From Tipula vernalis (lineage: Eukaryota; Arthropoda; Insecta; Diptera; Tipulidae), in NCBI GenBank assembly GCA_958295665.1, contig OY282560.1, forward strand, positions 87,148,311 to 87,212,310: DNA of 64,000 nt, read 5' to 3'. The translations under genes and the position numbers were made by a program. The notes under the pieces were generated by a model, which saw only the letters and a program-made list of their open reading frames with translations, had not been told where the DNA came from and did not search any database. Shown here piece after piece: positions 12,224-24,255 of the stretch. How positions within the stretch are numbered: position 1 is the stretch's first letter; each line of letters opens with the position of its first letter.

Positions 12224-14339
12224 TTTTTTTTTTTTTTTTTTTTTTAAATGTTGCCAATGGCTTTATTCTTGAATCTTTCTACATAAGAATCTCACAAGAA
12301 GTAATCAAATCTTAAGCTAAAAATTATTACATATTTTAAGTCTTAACCAATGTTAATACTTATTGTTAGTGCTCACAATTTAACTAATTTAGATTATACT
12401 TATAAGTATAAGATAATCATTTAGTAAATTCACAGGTTTACAGGTTCATCAGTCCGAGTGGATCTGTTCTTCTCAATCACCTAAATCGCGGCTGTTTTAG
12501 TATCTCCCTGGCTAATTCGTTGGGATGTGCTTCTAGTTTTGAATAATATTTCGAACTGAATTCTTTAATAGTTTCTTTAACGGTTTTAATCCCAAGATCG
12601 TGATGTATATTACTATTTCGAATGTACCAAGGAGCATTGGTAATACTGCGAAGTATTTTCGCTTGGGCTCGTTGCAGGAGTTCTCTGTTTGAAGTGCTGG
12701 TGGATCCCCATAACTGAATACCGTATGTCCATATGGGTTTGATTATCGCTTTGTAAAGTAAAACTTTATTAGCTAATGACAACTGAGATTTTCTTCCAAT
12801 CAGCCAATACATTTTAGAAAATGTAATTTTTATTTGGTTGCGCTTTGTTTCAATATGATTTTTCCACGTTAATCTTCTATCCAGGTGCAAACCTAAGTAT
12901 TTTACCTTCGTTTGTTGAGGAATATTTTTATCGTTTAATTTCACTGGTGGGCAGGTGCGTTTGTTCAGCGTGAATGTGACATGAGTTGATTTGTTTTCGT
13001 TCACTTTGATTCGCCATGCTTTCAACCAGTCCGCGACTTTGTTTAAATGATTCTGTAATTCCTTTGAGGCAATTTCAGGATTAGTGTGGGACACCAGGAT
13101 GGCCGTGTCATCGGCAAATGTTGATATTATTATTTTGTTAGTTACAGGTATATCAGCTGTGTACAACAAGTATAGTATTGGTCCTAGAACGCTCCCTTGC
13201 GGGACACCTGCATTAATATCATTTAAGCAAGTAGTTGCGCTGTTTTGTTTTACCATGTATTGCCTTTGAAGAAGATAGTTTCCCAAAAATTGAGTGAAAT
13301 TTCTTCGGTAGAAGCTCTTTAATTTTGTAAATTAGTCCATCATGCCAAACTTTATCAAAAGCTTGTGCGATATCCAAAAAGGCAGCAGAACAATATTTCT
13401 TTTCCTCGAAGGTGATTTTGATTGCATTTACAGTTCTGTGTACTTGCTCTATAGTACCATGTTGGTTTCGGAACCCAAATTGATGGTCTGGAATAACGCG
13501 CCGTTCTTCTAATATTGGTTTCAATTTCGTTAATAACATTTTTTCAAATAGCTTTGAGATTGTGGGCAGCATGCTTATTGGACGATATGATGAGATTTGT
13601 GTTTAATTTTTCCCTGGCTTATGTATCATTGTGATCAAGGATATCTTCCATTTTTGAGGAATATAGCTGGTTCGCATGATCGCGTTGAATACAAATGTTA
13701 TTAGTTTTATGCATTTATCCGGCAATTCCCTTATCATTTTTCCAGTAATGAGATCATGCCCAGGTGCCTTTTTCGGGTTTATGCAAGTTTTAATTGTATT
13801 CTTAACTTTCTTCCAGTTATACTTTATAGGTTTGTAGGATAAACCATCATCCGTTGGCTGGGGTAGCACGAAATAATTATCTTCTTCGTGTGGGACGAAT
13901 ACTGTTGCTAGATGAGCAGCAAAAGCATTGGCTTTTTCTTCATCACTTCTCGCCCAATTTCCTGTTGGTAGTCTAATCGGTGGATTCGAATTTGTTGGCC
14001 TTTTTAAATTTTTTGTTGCCTTCCACAAAGAATAATCTGTCCTCTCGGTTGCCGAGAGATCACTTAAATAGTTCTTTAAGCACTGGTTTTCTTCTTCCCT
14101 CAAAGCAAATCTTAGGCCCTTAATAGCTCGATTTAATTTTCATTTCAATAACGGTGATTTTGTTTGCTGCCATTGACGGCGAATTTTTCGCTTTTCCTGG
14201 ATTAGTTCCTGTATATTATGTGACAGTTTATTAACTTTTTCCGTACTACTTATGCCGGGTGTAGCCCTTTCAGCGGATAATGCCATGACATCTTTTAGAT
14301 TTTCTGCCGCCGCATCAATATCAGCTGGTGTGATCAGAG
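12224..14339 (-). mobile_element. Jockey-clade LINE, 5'-truncated, with 13-bp target duplication
   Basis: Bounded by GCAACATAAATAT at 12211-12223 and 14340-14352. Its poly(A) tail appears as a T run at about 12224-12245, so it lies on the minus strand. It landed between the first and second catalytic parts of the DDE transposase. Confidence 0.93.
12477..14339 (-). pseudogene. Jockey-type reverse transcriptase (ORF2 fragment)
   Basis: Four overlapping frames make one protein: 14339-14140 (linker helices), 14103-13603 (KKAPGHDLITGKMI), 13572-13219 (HQFGFRNQHGTIEQVHR and AFLDIAQAFDKVWH, reverse-transcriptase motifs) and 13286-12477 (NAGVPQGSVLGPILY, the catalytic STFADDTAIL, then thumb). There is no RNase H, as in the Jockey clade. 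The N-terminal endonuclease is missing. Stops or frame shifts near 14120, 13600 and 13270 disable it. Confidence 0.93.
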
Positions 14340-14352
14340 GCAACATAAATAT

Positions 14353-15465
14353 AAAAAAAAAAAATTTATATTACGCATGTGTTGTTAAAATTAATTATAA
14401 TATAATCCCTGTTGCAGAGTTTGTAACTTGCCAACACGAAGCGTGGTCTATTGGAAAATTCCTCATGGATTTTAGAAAAGAAATGGAAATTTGTAAAATA
14501 AAAATGAGCGGACGCTATTTCGTCATTGATTGGTCGTGGGCACTATTAAATCCCATTACAACCACATTTAATTGTCTCAATGTCTCGGAATACATTGAAA
14601 TTAATTTTAACTTTTTAGAAAAGGGTACACCGTGGAAAAAATCTATTACTCCAATTTATATCTGCTGCTCTCATTTTGTGAAAATTATTACCGTGCAAAT
14701 AAAGAAAAAACTTCCAAATATATGTAGATGCTGAACATAAAAATTTAATTTTAGATTTTTTCTGTGCAATTCTCTGCGCCAAATCGGTTGAATGTATTGA
14801 CGAACTATTACGACAGCTATGCCTTATAATGTGTTCGCCGAAAGTCACAAGAAGGAGTAAACATGCCTATGAAACTTTCGTAAATACTCTTGGGAAAATT
14901 TATAGCGATAACTATGCCGACTCTGAACATAGTAAGCCTATAGAGAATATAAATACAAATATTATTGCATGGCCGGAAGATACTGCAAATCCCTTTTACT
15001 TCCTATAAGCGTATTTATGAACAAGTCATAAATAAAATACATCAAGATCGTGGGTCAAAGGTAAATAAATTTCATTGTGATGAATTTATACAATTCATTG
15101 TCAAAAATTACTTCTCCTACATCATTTTGTGGGCCAATTTTTTTTCATGCAAGTTAGGTGTGAAGGGAAATAAATCTAACGCACTTGTTGAAAACTGGTT
15201 TCATGCGGTGAAAAACCAATATTTACAAAATAAGCGCTTGAAAATTGGACGAGTAGTAAATATTCTAAAATTTAAGTGTGAGCAAAAGTTTAAATCTATA
15301 CAGATGCCCGAGCCTTTAATATCTACACCAAGAAACAGAAAGACAAAATATCTTCCCGATGACATGCTCAATGAAGAGCAGTGGATTAAAAAAATGAGAC
15401 TAATATCACCAAAACATATAGGTAAAAAAGATCCATCATATCGGAATGGGGCTAATTTTATTTGA
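14353..15465 (+). pseudogene. C-terminal half of the DDE transposase
   Basis: After the Jockey insertion, the frame reads PVAEFVTCQHEAWSIGKFLM and then GRYFVIDWSWALLN (second candidate catalytic Asp near 14525), and after a shift CAILCAKSVECIDELLRQLC and SKHAYETFVNTLGKI. The frame 14965-15465 holds NALVENWFHAVKNQYLQNKR, with the probable catalytic Glu, and ends RNGANFI. Breaks occur near 14730 and 15005. The last codons lie inside the region repeated at the far left end of the element. Confidence 0.65.
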
Positions 15466-15649
15466 AAGAACACCCCTTAATATGTTACTCACATAATCCA
15501 AATCCCGGTGAAAACTCGGTGAGCTGGCCAATCCTCTATACAGTAACCACTTAAATCCATATAAAAAATAACAAAAATTACCATTTATCAACCTCAATAA
15601 CAAGGTCTATAATCCATCATAATCCATCATATTCTGCTGAAATCATGTG

Positions 15650-16850
15650 GTAAACCTTGCCTAATTTTGTATTTTGTAATCCGACATGTCATACTTTATC
15701 AAAAGCGTTTGCTATATACATGAAGAGAGCAGAATGGCTTCTTGAATTACTTGAACTATTCTGTGTACTTGTTCTATTGTTGAGTGCTCTGGGGGTCAAT
15801 TCTCGTTCTATGAAAAGTACAATGAAAAGTTTTTTCAGTGAGAAATACACATTTCCGATTCATGTTCCATGAGAAGGAGAAAAATGACGTCAAAATCTTT
15901 TCATATGAATAAAACTTTCTCACCGACCATTTTGCGGTGAGAACATCATAAATATGGAAATATAATTCTATAAAAACTAAATTTGTATTTTTTGCATTAA
16001 TTGTGCATTGAAACTATAATACGATTCACTTTAAACTTAACTAATAAGTAAATCTATTAAAAGCTATTCCGTTTATTTAAGAAAAGCCTCCAAATAATTA
16101 ATTTAGTTAAGTTTTAAAAATAATTTGGTCATTTTTATAATTTATTTTATATTTTGACAGGCAATGGCGAAAACTGATTAACTAAATCTACTTTATCATT
16201 TATTTAGCTAATATTTAAACCAATTGTTGTATCAGCTAGCGGAAATATACATGAAACTCGAAAAAATATGTGTTTACAGTGTAGCTTACTATGGAAATAA
16301 CTTATTCAGCGTTTTTCTCACGATTCTTTTTCATTTGGACATCGAGAATCGCTTATTGTCGTTGTGTGAAATGTTATAAATGAAAAAGACTTGATGGAAT
16401 CAAAATGAAAACTTTTTTTTCATTAGGTTTTTTCATAGAACGAGAATTGACCCCCTGGTCTAAATTCAAATTGATGGTCTTGAAAGTTAAATTATAGATT
16501 TATACGACGTAACTTCTTCTGAGGGTTTACCTGATATTACTTGTGAAACCTTCCATTAATTGGGAAATATCCAGTTCTGAAACATTGCAGTGATTAAGTA
16601 GGTTACTCTTACAAAAATTTTCCTTTGATAAGGATGATTAAGGTTTGTCATTATTCTTATTTCTACGAAAGAAAACAGTGTGAAAATGTTGTTATTCTCT
16701 TCGTCCGTATAGTTTCTGATGAAGATGGTTGAAACATTCTCTCAAAATTGGTTGCAAATACTTGTTCACCCTTTTCTTTAGTATTTCTAGAACAGTTGTA
16801 TGGTTGTTTATTAATTTATTAAAATCTTGGGACGTCCATTTTGAGCATCA
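15650..16850 (-). mobile_element. Degraded Jockey-like LINE relic
   Basis: Compared with 13340-13490 of the first Jockey, the stretch 15665-15790 matches the same part of the reverse transcriptase (catactttatcaaaagc, tctgtgtacttgttctat), and the match resumes after 16456 (ctaaattcaaattgatggtct). So an older Jockey-type copy on the minus strand is interrupted by a MITE. No open frame remains. Confidence 0.7.
15791..16455. mobile_element. 665-bp MITE with GGGGGTCAATTCTCG ends
   Basis: The left end GGGGGTCAATTCTCGTTCTA at 15791 is repeated as its reverse complement ending at 16455, with about 26 bp of terminal inverted repeat. The Jockey relic continues on both sides, which defines the insertion. 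No coding capacity is seen. The target duplication is ambiguous because of the G/C runs at both ends (CTGG is possible). Confidence 0.85.
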
Positions 16851-17244
16851 GCTGTGTTGAAAAATATGTATAAAATATAAATCAGTAAATATAAAAGTTG
16901 GCCATAAACGTAAGCCAGCAGCTACGGCAAAGCCACTTAACTCTCTTGGGCATAATCTTATATTTCTTCTTTGCAGTTTTGCGCTTCAAAAATTTTAATT
17001 TTTAACTAATTCACACAACAATATTTAATTTGATAGATAAAATTATTTCACCATGATAATTTGTTTTTCACCAAATATTTAACTAAATATTTTTAACATA
17101 TTGACACACGGCCTGAGTCCCCGAAGGCAAGAAAGGCGGCTGTTGTTGAGTCATTATGAGGCAGAGCTTTCAATTGAGGCATTATGCAATTTTATTATTT
17201 TTTGAAATAAAAAATATTAAAAAACCCGCCCGTCTGACTCGAAC
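16851..17244. other. Unassigned stretch
   Basis: No gene recognised. GC-richer text near 17105-17150 (cacacggcctgagtccccga) and 17222-17244 looks like an edge of a repeat. Confidence 0.35.
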
Positions 17245-18312
17245 GTCAAAGCCTACTCGAAGTATTAAGAGAACTAACACAATACATATTCAAGTTTTGT
17301 TACAATTTCGAAACTCATATATCACCTTCAGTCATCCCAATTTCTGGTTTTGGGTTGTTTACATTTTTTTTTAATAAAGTTTAATTTCGAGTTTCTTGAA
17401 TATTTACGTTATCTTCTTATCAGAATTTTCAAGATTTTATGTGTTTTCGAGATTTTCCACTTAAAGTTGAGTTAGGTGAGATTCCCGAAATTTAAGTTTT
17501 CTGGAATAATGTAGATATCTGTGTTTGAATAGCATTAAGCTGGATGGGTAAAGAGATTTTTTGCTTTTGTTTTGCTTAGCCATTACATCAGATTTTTATA
17601 AGTTTATTTTAGGAGTCTGTTCATGATTATGAAGTTCTCACTTAAATTCGAAATTTGCAAGAATACTTGGTTTCTTAAAGAGCAAGATATTTTCGATATG
17701 TTCGAGGTTTTTAAGTTTATTATTCGACATTTTGTAGACTTGGACATTATTCCGAATTTCTTCTATTATTCGAAATTTTCAATATTATTCGACTTAAGAT
17801 TAAGCTGATTATGATATTAAACAAAAATATTTTTGCTTTCGCGTTTATTTTGTATTAAAAAAACTGAAATTCTTCACGCATGCAATCAGTGCATTCATGG
17901 GTCAGCCACCTCTTTTCCGTTGTTTTAATCTATATCACTCGCCGTCTTTAATTTGATGTTTGTGTTAGTTTATCTGTTACTTAAATTTCTGAAGGGCTCC
18001 AGTCAGTTTTTTTGTTGCTTAATACCTGTGTATTCACTGCCTTTATTCCCAAAATGATTAAGACAGGCGAGTGATGACGAGTCCAAACATGGCCTTAATA
18101 TAATTACTTGCGATTCCGTTCCCCTAATACTAGACCAATTGGTAGGTTCACTGGTTAATACATGATGAAGATTATTTTTTTGAATGGGTTTTAATAACCA
18201 AACTTGATCTCCACTCTTGCTGCCTTAATGCGATAAACCCAAAGAATTATAAAATTGATCAAATTGTCCTTTTTTTGCATGTTTTGGTGGGCAGCTTATG
18301 GGTGAAAAGCCT
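17245..18312 (-). repeat. LTR-retrotransposon debris, paralogue of 38326-39348
   Basis: Starts at tcaaagcctactcgaag and matches 38326-39348 for about a kilobase, in the same orientation. Near its end the minus strand carries a decayed integrase C-terminal segment (in the sister copy: GYRFKAGVIKMENCKSGDQV then WLLKPIQKN). The open frame at 17623-17808 is AT-rich chance coding. The match ends where the next LINE begins. Confidence 0.7.
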
Positions 18313-21132
18313 TTTATTTATTTATTTACAAAAATCTATTCTACAGTTTAAAAAAACAACTTAATGAATGGTAACTACATAGTATATTATAATAATTAAA
18401 ATTTGTACAATACGGAATATATGTCAAAAATATTATAAAATCAAAAATCAAAAATTGCAACTACGAATTTCGTACCGAAAGCATTTTCTCGATTTTTCAA
18501 AATGAAACAAATGATAATAATCATTGAAAATTCTGGCCATAGAGGCCGTCGGTTCGTTATAGCCATAATTAGTTCTATGAAATTCGATAAATATAAATTC
18601 CCTTTGCCGCAAACTTCTACCCGGCACATAAATGTTCCAGGCAGAAATAAGATTAGGGCATCTTATACGACCGTTCAAAGAATCCCCGACAAACATTGCT
18701 GACGCAATTTTTCGACGCTTCGCTAAAGTATCAATTCGAAGGCTTTGACACCGATTTTCATACCCTGGAAGATTACGCACTTGCTGCCACATAGGCTGAT
18801 TACGATCTGAAAGATAACCAAGCTTTCTATAAATGTAAATGGTAAAACGTTTCTGAATTGATTCCAATCTTTTAATCTGTACTTCATGGTGAGGATACCA
18901 AACAACCGCCGCATATTCCAGGTGAGATCTAACTAGAGAAGTATATAAACTAACACATGAAAAAATATCAACAAACTCTTTTGTCATTCTAAAAATAAAA
19001 CCCAACATAGAATTGGCTTTTAATATTATTTTGTCTAGATGTAAAGCAAAAGTTAATTTTTGATCAAAGACTACACCTAAGTCAACAATCGAAGTTACTC
19101 TACAAAGTTCATTATCCTCCAACTGATAATTGAAAACAATCGGATTGGATGTTCTATAGAACGACATGATGTTGCATTTATTAATATTGATCAACAATTT
19201 ATTCGTAGAGCACCAACGAGATAATGAATTAATTTCTGATTGAAATACTTCTGCGTCATTTAAAGATTGAATATGTTTAAAAATCTTCAAATCGTCTGCA
19301 AATAATAAGCAGTTACAAAATTTGAAAATATTCGGAATGTCATTCACAAATAAAAGAAAAATGATTGGGCCCAAATGTGATCCCTGCGGAACCCCAGAAT
19401 GGCAATATATATAATCCGATTTGACTTGATTCAATAAAACAAATTGTCTTCTTCCCACCAGATAAGAACCAATCCATTTTAAAAAATTAGGGGCGACACC
19501 AATTTCTGAGAGCTTTTTTATAATGATTGTATGGTCAATTGAATCAAAGGCTTTAGCAAAATCAAAGTAAATCGCATCAACCTGGGCGGCTTGTGACTCA
19601 AGTGATTCAATGGCGATTTTAGTAAATTGTAAAAGATTGGTAGTCGTAGATTTTCCACTGGTGAAACCGTGCTGAAAATCCGAGATAATTTCTTTTGTAT
19701 GAAATGACAGATGTTTTGTCACAATTAACTCGAAAAGTTTTGGGATCGATGAAAGAATTGAGATTCCACGATAATTGGATACATCAGAGCGGTCCCCCCT
19801 TTTTTGTAAATTGGAACAATATGTGACACTTTCCAAGCGGTTGGAAAATAGCCGTTAACTAACGATTGGTTAAAAATAAAACATAACGGAGTTGCAATAT
19901 ATGATGCAAAACATTTAAGTATTGACGAGGGAATACCGTCAGGCCCACATCCATCATTAAAATCCAAAAGGGAATTACATATATCATCTTCAGTTATAGA
20001 TAAATAAGGAATATTAAATTGACAATTACTGACAATACGGTCATCAACAATAAGATTACTATTATCTTTATAAACCGATTGAAAGAAGCTTGCAAAACCT
20101 GTACATATTTCTGATACAGTGCAGAGCTGAACTCTATCATAATTCATAATCGATGGAAAGCCCGTTGTTTTGCGCTTATCATTAACAAACTTCCAAAATG
20201 ATTTGGGGTTTTGTTTGATATTAGCTTCGATCGTTTTTTTGTATTGTAGATATTTAGTATGAAATTCGGATTTATATTGATCCCGAAGATTGACAAAAAT
20301 AGATTTGTTAGAGTCACAATCATTGGTTCGAAGTCTGTAAAAGGCTTTATTCTTACGGTTACGTAGGTTAATCAAATCCGAATCAAACCATGGAGGGTAA
20401 CTGTAGTTACGTTTCCTTTTCAAAGGTACGAAACGGTCAAAGGCTAGAAACAGCAAATCATTAAAACTTTTTACATTTACATCAATATCATTGTTAAGAA
20501 ATAACTCATTCCAGCATATGCATCGGAGAAACTCAGACATACCGTGGGAATCGCATGCTTTAAAATCATAGAACGAATCATCCCCAGAAAATTCACGACA
20601 TTTAGCATTAACGTTATCAACATGAAATTCAATTTCGAGAGAATTATGATCTTTATCATTGTTCTTAAAAGATGTCAAAGATTCGTAAACTGACAAATAT
20701 TCCGTATTATTAACAAAAATTAAATCTAGAAACGAATTATTATCATTAAAATATAAATTAATTTGTTTAAGATTAAAACTAAATAATGCGTCTATTACCG
20801 CCGAGTCATTGATAGACAGAACATTAGAAGGTAATATATCTAATGATTCGGAATCAACCGACCAATTAATATTGGTTAAATTAAAATCGCCCAACACTAC
20901 TATAGTATCATTACAATGAGACATATTAACTATTTCACTTATACAATCTATGTGATTTAAATAAATATCGATAGAAGATCTAGGCGGTATATATAGAACT
21001 ATAAAATAAAATGTTTTTTTACAAATAAAAACTTTAACACATAAAAATTCAATTGTTTCACAGCCCGGTACAATGATACGCTCACAATAAAGTGATGAAT
21101 GAACAGCCAAGAGACACCACCTCTCGTTTGTA
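18312..21132 (-). mobile_element. Nearly intact non-LTR retrotransposon (Jockey/CR1 group)
   Basis: Minus-strand LINE with its 3' end at about 18312, where the tail reads as TATTTATTTATTTA repeats on the plus strand. The sister locus near 39340 runs on uninterrupted as gaaaagcctttaggacc. Its 5' end lies next to the start of duplicated unit B at about 21133, so no left-right target duplication can be read. Confidence 0.8.
18448..21110 (-). pseudogene. LINE ORF2: endonuclease C-terminal part and reverse transcriptase
   Basis: Two frames overlap at 19725-19836. The upstream one (21110-19725, 461 residues) has the end of an APE-type endonuclease (IVVLGDFNLTNINW, SFLDLIFVN, then KDHNSLEIEF with the catalytic His) and the start of the reverse transcriptase (DGCGPDGIPSSILK). 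The downstream one (19836-18448, 462 residues) starts RGDRSDVSNYRGISILSS and includes IYFDFAKAFDSIDH, SGVPQGSHLGPIIF and the catalytic LLFADDLKIF. They are separated by one frame shift in an A6G6 run at about 19794-19805. Apart from this and the missing 5' end of the endonuclease, it is open, so it is recent. No RNase H is seen. Confidence 0.92.
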
Positions 21133-22360
21133 GTTCGTCTAAATTAGTTCATCTGGCGGACCCCATGATGCGCATGGTGCTGACCAAAAAATGTATTATC
21201 ATGACAATGAGTTGCACTTCGACTGTTGTAAAATAAACATTATACAGAGAATTACTGAGTTTCTGTTTTATTCACAATCAGTTGGTAACATACACTGTTT
21301 CCAACCTCTTAAAGGATGGATACACCTCAAGCGGTCAGTAATAGTAAAAATGGGGTTAGTAATGAGACGTAATCGGGCAGTAATGAAAGCATTACTAACC
21401 CGTGGGGGTGAACAAGTGCAAATTAGTTGTGACTTTTGTTAACTAATTTAATTATATGTCAATTTTGGATCACCTATTAAGTGCTAATATTTTGCCAAAA
21501 TAAACGATGATATTATACAGATAGGTTTTTATTTATTTATATGTTATAATGTTGCTTGTTCTATTAAATGCCTCTGATTTTGAATAAAATAGTATACAAA
21601 CCTCGGTGAATAGTACCATTCCCGTCTCGAAAACGTTCGTTCACGAAGAGTTCATCCCGAGACTGCGCCTCTCGGTAAACTAAAGTTTTCTCGACAGGAA
21701 TGGAATACTTTCCGCCTCGGTATGTAATCTACTATTATTAAAACCAAAAATTTAGTTAACTACTATAATTACAAACCAGAATTCGCGAATAGTAATGCTC
21801 GAAACTATCCATTTTAGAGAATGATCTTGCTCTTTAACTCTTTGGGGCTAGGTGGGTTAAAAACTGTCCCACCTTTTGCTTAGCTTTTTATGCATGGTGG
21901 GATATATTTTAACCCACCTCGAAAAGTTGAAGTTACTCATAGTCATACAGTTTAATATTTTATTTATTGTTTTTCATTATGTTGGCAATGCTATGCACCA
22001 ATAATAAATGCGTAAATAAGTAAAAAAAAAAAAAATTTATACAAATCAAAACGCCGCAGTAAGTTGTGTGTGTTGCTGTGATTAAGGTTGGAGCATTGTG
22101 TGATGTAGTGAATTGTTGTCGTTCATAACGGTATGTACTTTTTCTTTTTGTAAAATTTATTATAAGTGAATAAATTGTTTTATAATAAAAAAAACATGTT
22201 ATTTGATGTTTTATACTAATTTTGAAGCTGTGAAGTGGTGGGATTGTATATATCCCACCATGCAAATTACCAAAAATAATAAAATAAATTATTATAAATT
22301 TATTCTTTTATTAATTTATTTTTGCTGCTTATATAAAATTATTTGCCCTTTAGATTCAAT

Positions 22361-24255
22361 ATGGCAAACATGAAGAGGGGAAAATTGGTGCCTAAAGATG
22401 ATATTGAAGACATTATCGAAACAGAAATTTTTGAAGAAATACCTTCAGATCCTGAATCAAGCATTGATGAATCAAACACTGATCTTAGTGATGATGGAGA
22501 CCAATTTATTAGAACCCGGAGGAAGAGAAGGAGGATCATTTCCAGCTCAGAAGATGAATGGGAAAATGAAGTAGATGAAGTTACACAAAGCCAGGTGATT
22601 AGACAATGGAGTAAAAATGGCAAACCAGCATCACCTGGATTATTTGCTTCTAATTCTGGCCCAGCTCAACACATCATCGATCTTCAAAATCCATCACCGT
22701 ATGATATTTGTCGTCAATTTATATGTGATGATATCATTGATTTGATTGTATTTCAAACAAGTTTATACGCCGAGCAAGAGGGCAAAAGATACACTCCAAC
22801 TGACGATAAAGAAATTCGAACATTCATAGGAATACATTTTCTAATGGGAATTAATAAACTTCCCAGTTATCGTGATTATTGGAGTAGCATACCATATATG
22901 AGAAATGAATATATCAGTAAACTAATGAGCGTAAATCGATTTGGATGGCTCCTGTCTCACGTCCATCTAAATGATAATGTACTAATGCCACCTAGAAACA
23001 GTCCTAATTATGATAAACTCTACAAGGTTAGACCTTTCCTGAACAAGATAGGAAACAATTTCAACAACAACTTTCATCTCAGTGAAAATTTAGGCATTGA
23101 TGAATCTATGATAAAATTTAAAGGACGTAGCAGCATCACACAATATCTTCCCAAAAAACCAATTAAAAGAGGATATAAGGTGTGGATGTTGGCTGATAAA
23201 TCTGGATACTGCTACAAATTCGATATACATATATACACCAATACCCCGCTTTACGATATTATTATTTTCCGAAAAATTGGGTGTAAATCGAAATTTCTTG
23301 TCGTTTTATTGGAAAATTTCCTAAATCGAGGAATTGGTGTACATGTCACCAATCCCTCTATTTACGAAATTTTCCCATAAAACGACAAGAAATTTCGATT
23401 TACGCCCAATTTTTCGGAAAATATTAATATCGTAAAGCGGGGTATTGGTGTACAGGCAAAATTAACAATCAAGTAACAAAAAATCTTGGAGAAAAAGTTG
23501 TAAATTACCTTACTGCTGATATCGGTGGAAAAGAACACAAGTTGTTTTTTGACAATTATTTTACTAGCGTTACTTGTATGGAAAATTTAAAGAAAAACAA
23601 AATAAATGCTTGCGGGGTTGTAAATAAAACAAGGAAGTTTTTACCATCCTTTCCTTCTCACAAGAGCAAAAAACAAGGAGAATATATGTCATTTGTTAGT
23701 AACACAGGAATTAATGCCACAAAATGGATTGATAATAGGGAAGTATATTTTTTATCCAATTATCATGCTCCAAATCAGGTGGGAACAGTTCAGAGAAAGG
23801 ATAAAAATGGGGATAATATTTCAGTTGCTTGTCCCTCGTTAATTATTGATTATAATACGAACATGAATGCAGTGGATAAATTTGATCAGCTATTGGCTAA
23901 TTATAAACTTGACCGACGTAGTAAAAAATGGTGGCACCGCATACTGTTCTATTTTTTGGATGCAGCTGTTGTTAATTCATATATTGTTTATAAACAATTG
24001 AAGACTTTAATTGATAAAAATGCACCATCAACATCTGGACTTCCACTCAAAATAAAAAAATCGAAACCCACTGTTTCGTGGAAAATACGAGGTAAAGACT
24101 CGAAACATCTACCAAAGCGTACTAGTCGGAGAAGATGTGCGTTATGCAGCACAAAAAAAAAAGAAATTCGCACTTCCTGGTGCAGTACTGTCTGCAAGGT
24201 TCCACTTTGTTTTGGTAAAAAGTTGTGTTTCAATGAATATCATTTAAAGCATTAG
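22361..24255 (+). pseudogene. piggyBac transposase, interrupted
   Basis: The first ATG (22361) opens an acidic N-terminus (DIEDIIETEIFEEIPSDPES). The DDE core follows: YRDYWSSIPYMRNEYISKLM, then GIDESMIKFKGRSS with the first catalytic Asp, VWMLADKSGY with the second, and after the insertion LFFDNYFTSV with the third and NMNAVDKFDQLLANYKLDRR. The C-terminal cysteine-rich domain reads RRRCALCSTKKKEIRTSWCS and continues to CKVPLCFGKKLCFNEYH. At 23236-23450 a 215-bp palindromic MITE is inserted, which adds a frame shift and stop. A further small frame difference remains between the two halves if the MITE is ignored. The enzyme would cut and paste at TTAA; this copy is not functional. Confidence 0.95.
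23236..23450. mobile_element. Double palindromic MITE inside the transposase
   Basis: Two 104-bp arms (23236-23339 and 23347-23450) are inverted copies of one another around a 7-bp centre TACATGT. Each arm itself begins CACCAAT and ends ATTGGTG. TA flanks both outer ends (23234-23235 and 23451-23452). The arms are close but not identical in sequence. This looks like two copies of a 104-bp element joined head to head, or one element with unusually long arms. Confidence 0.88.

Larger units (their letters stand above)
11403..15640 (+). mobile_element. DDE DNA transposon (MULE-like?) with long inverted ends, split by Jockey
   Basis: The block from about 11529 (ggattatagaccttgttatt) to 11650 recurs, reverse-complemented, at about 15500-15615, giving inverted terminal repeats of at least 115 bp. 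Between them lie two broken coding halves of one transposase, separated by a Jockey insertion at 12224-14339. Outside the left repeat, 11410-11528 is an inverted copy of the element's own right end (it includes the complement of the last codons near 15440-15465), so part of a second copy abuts the first. No target duplication was settled. Confidence 0.7.

Noticed and set aside
17623..17808. 61-codon frame conserved at 38665-38907
   Set aside because: Conserved only because the whole 1-kb block is duplicated; it is AT-rich and has no recognisable domain.
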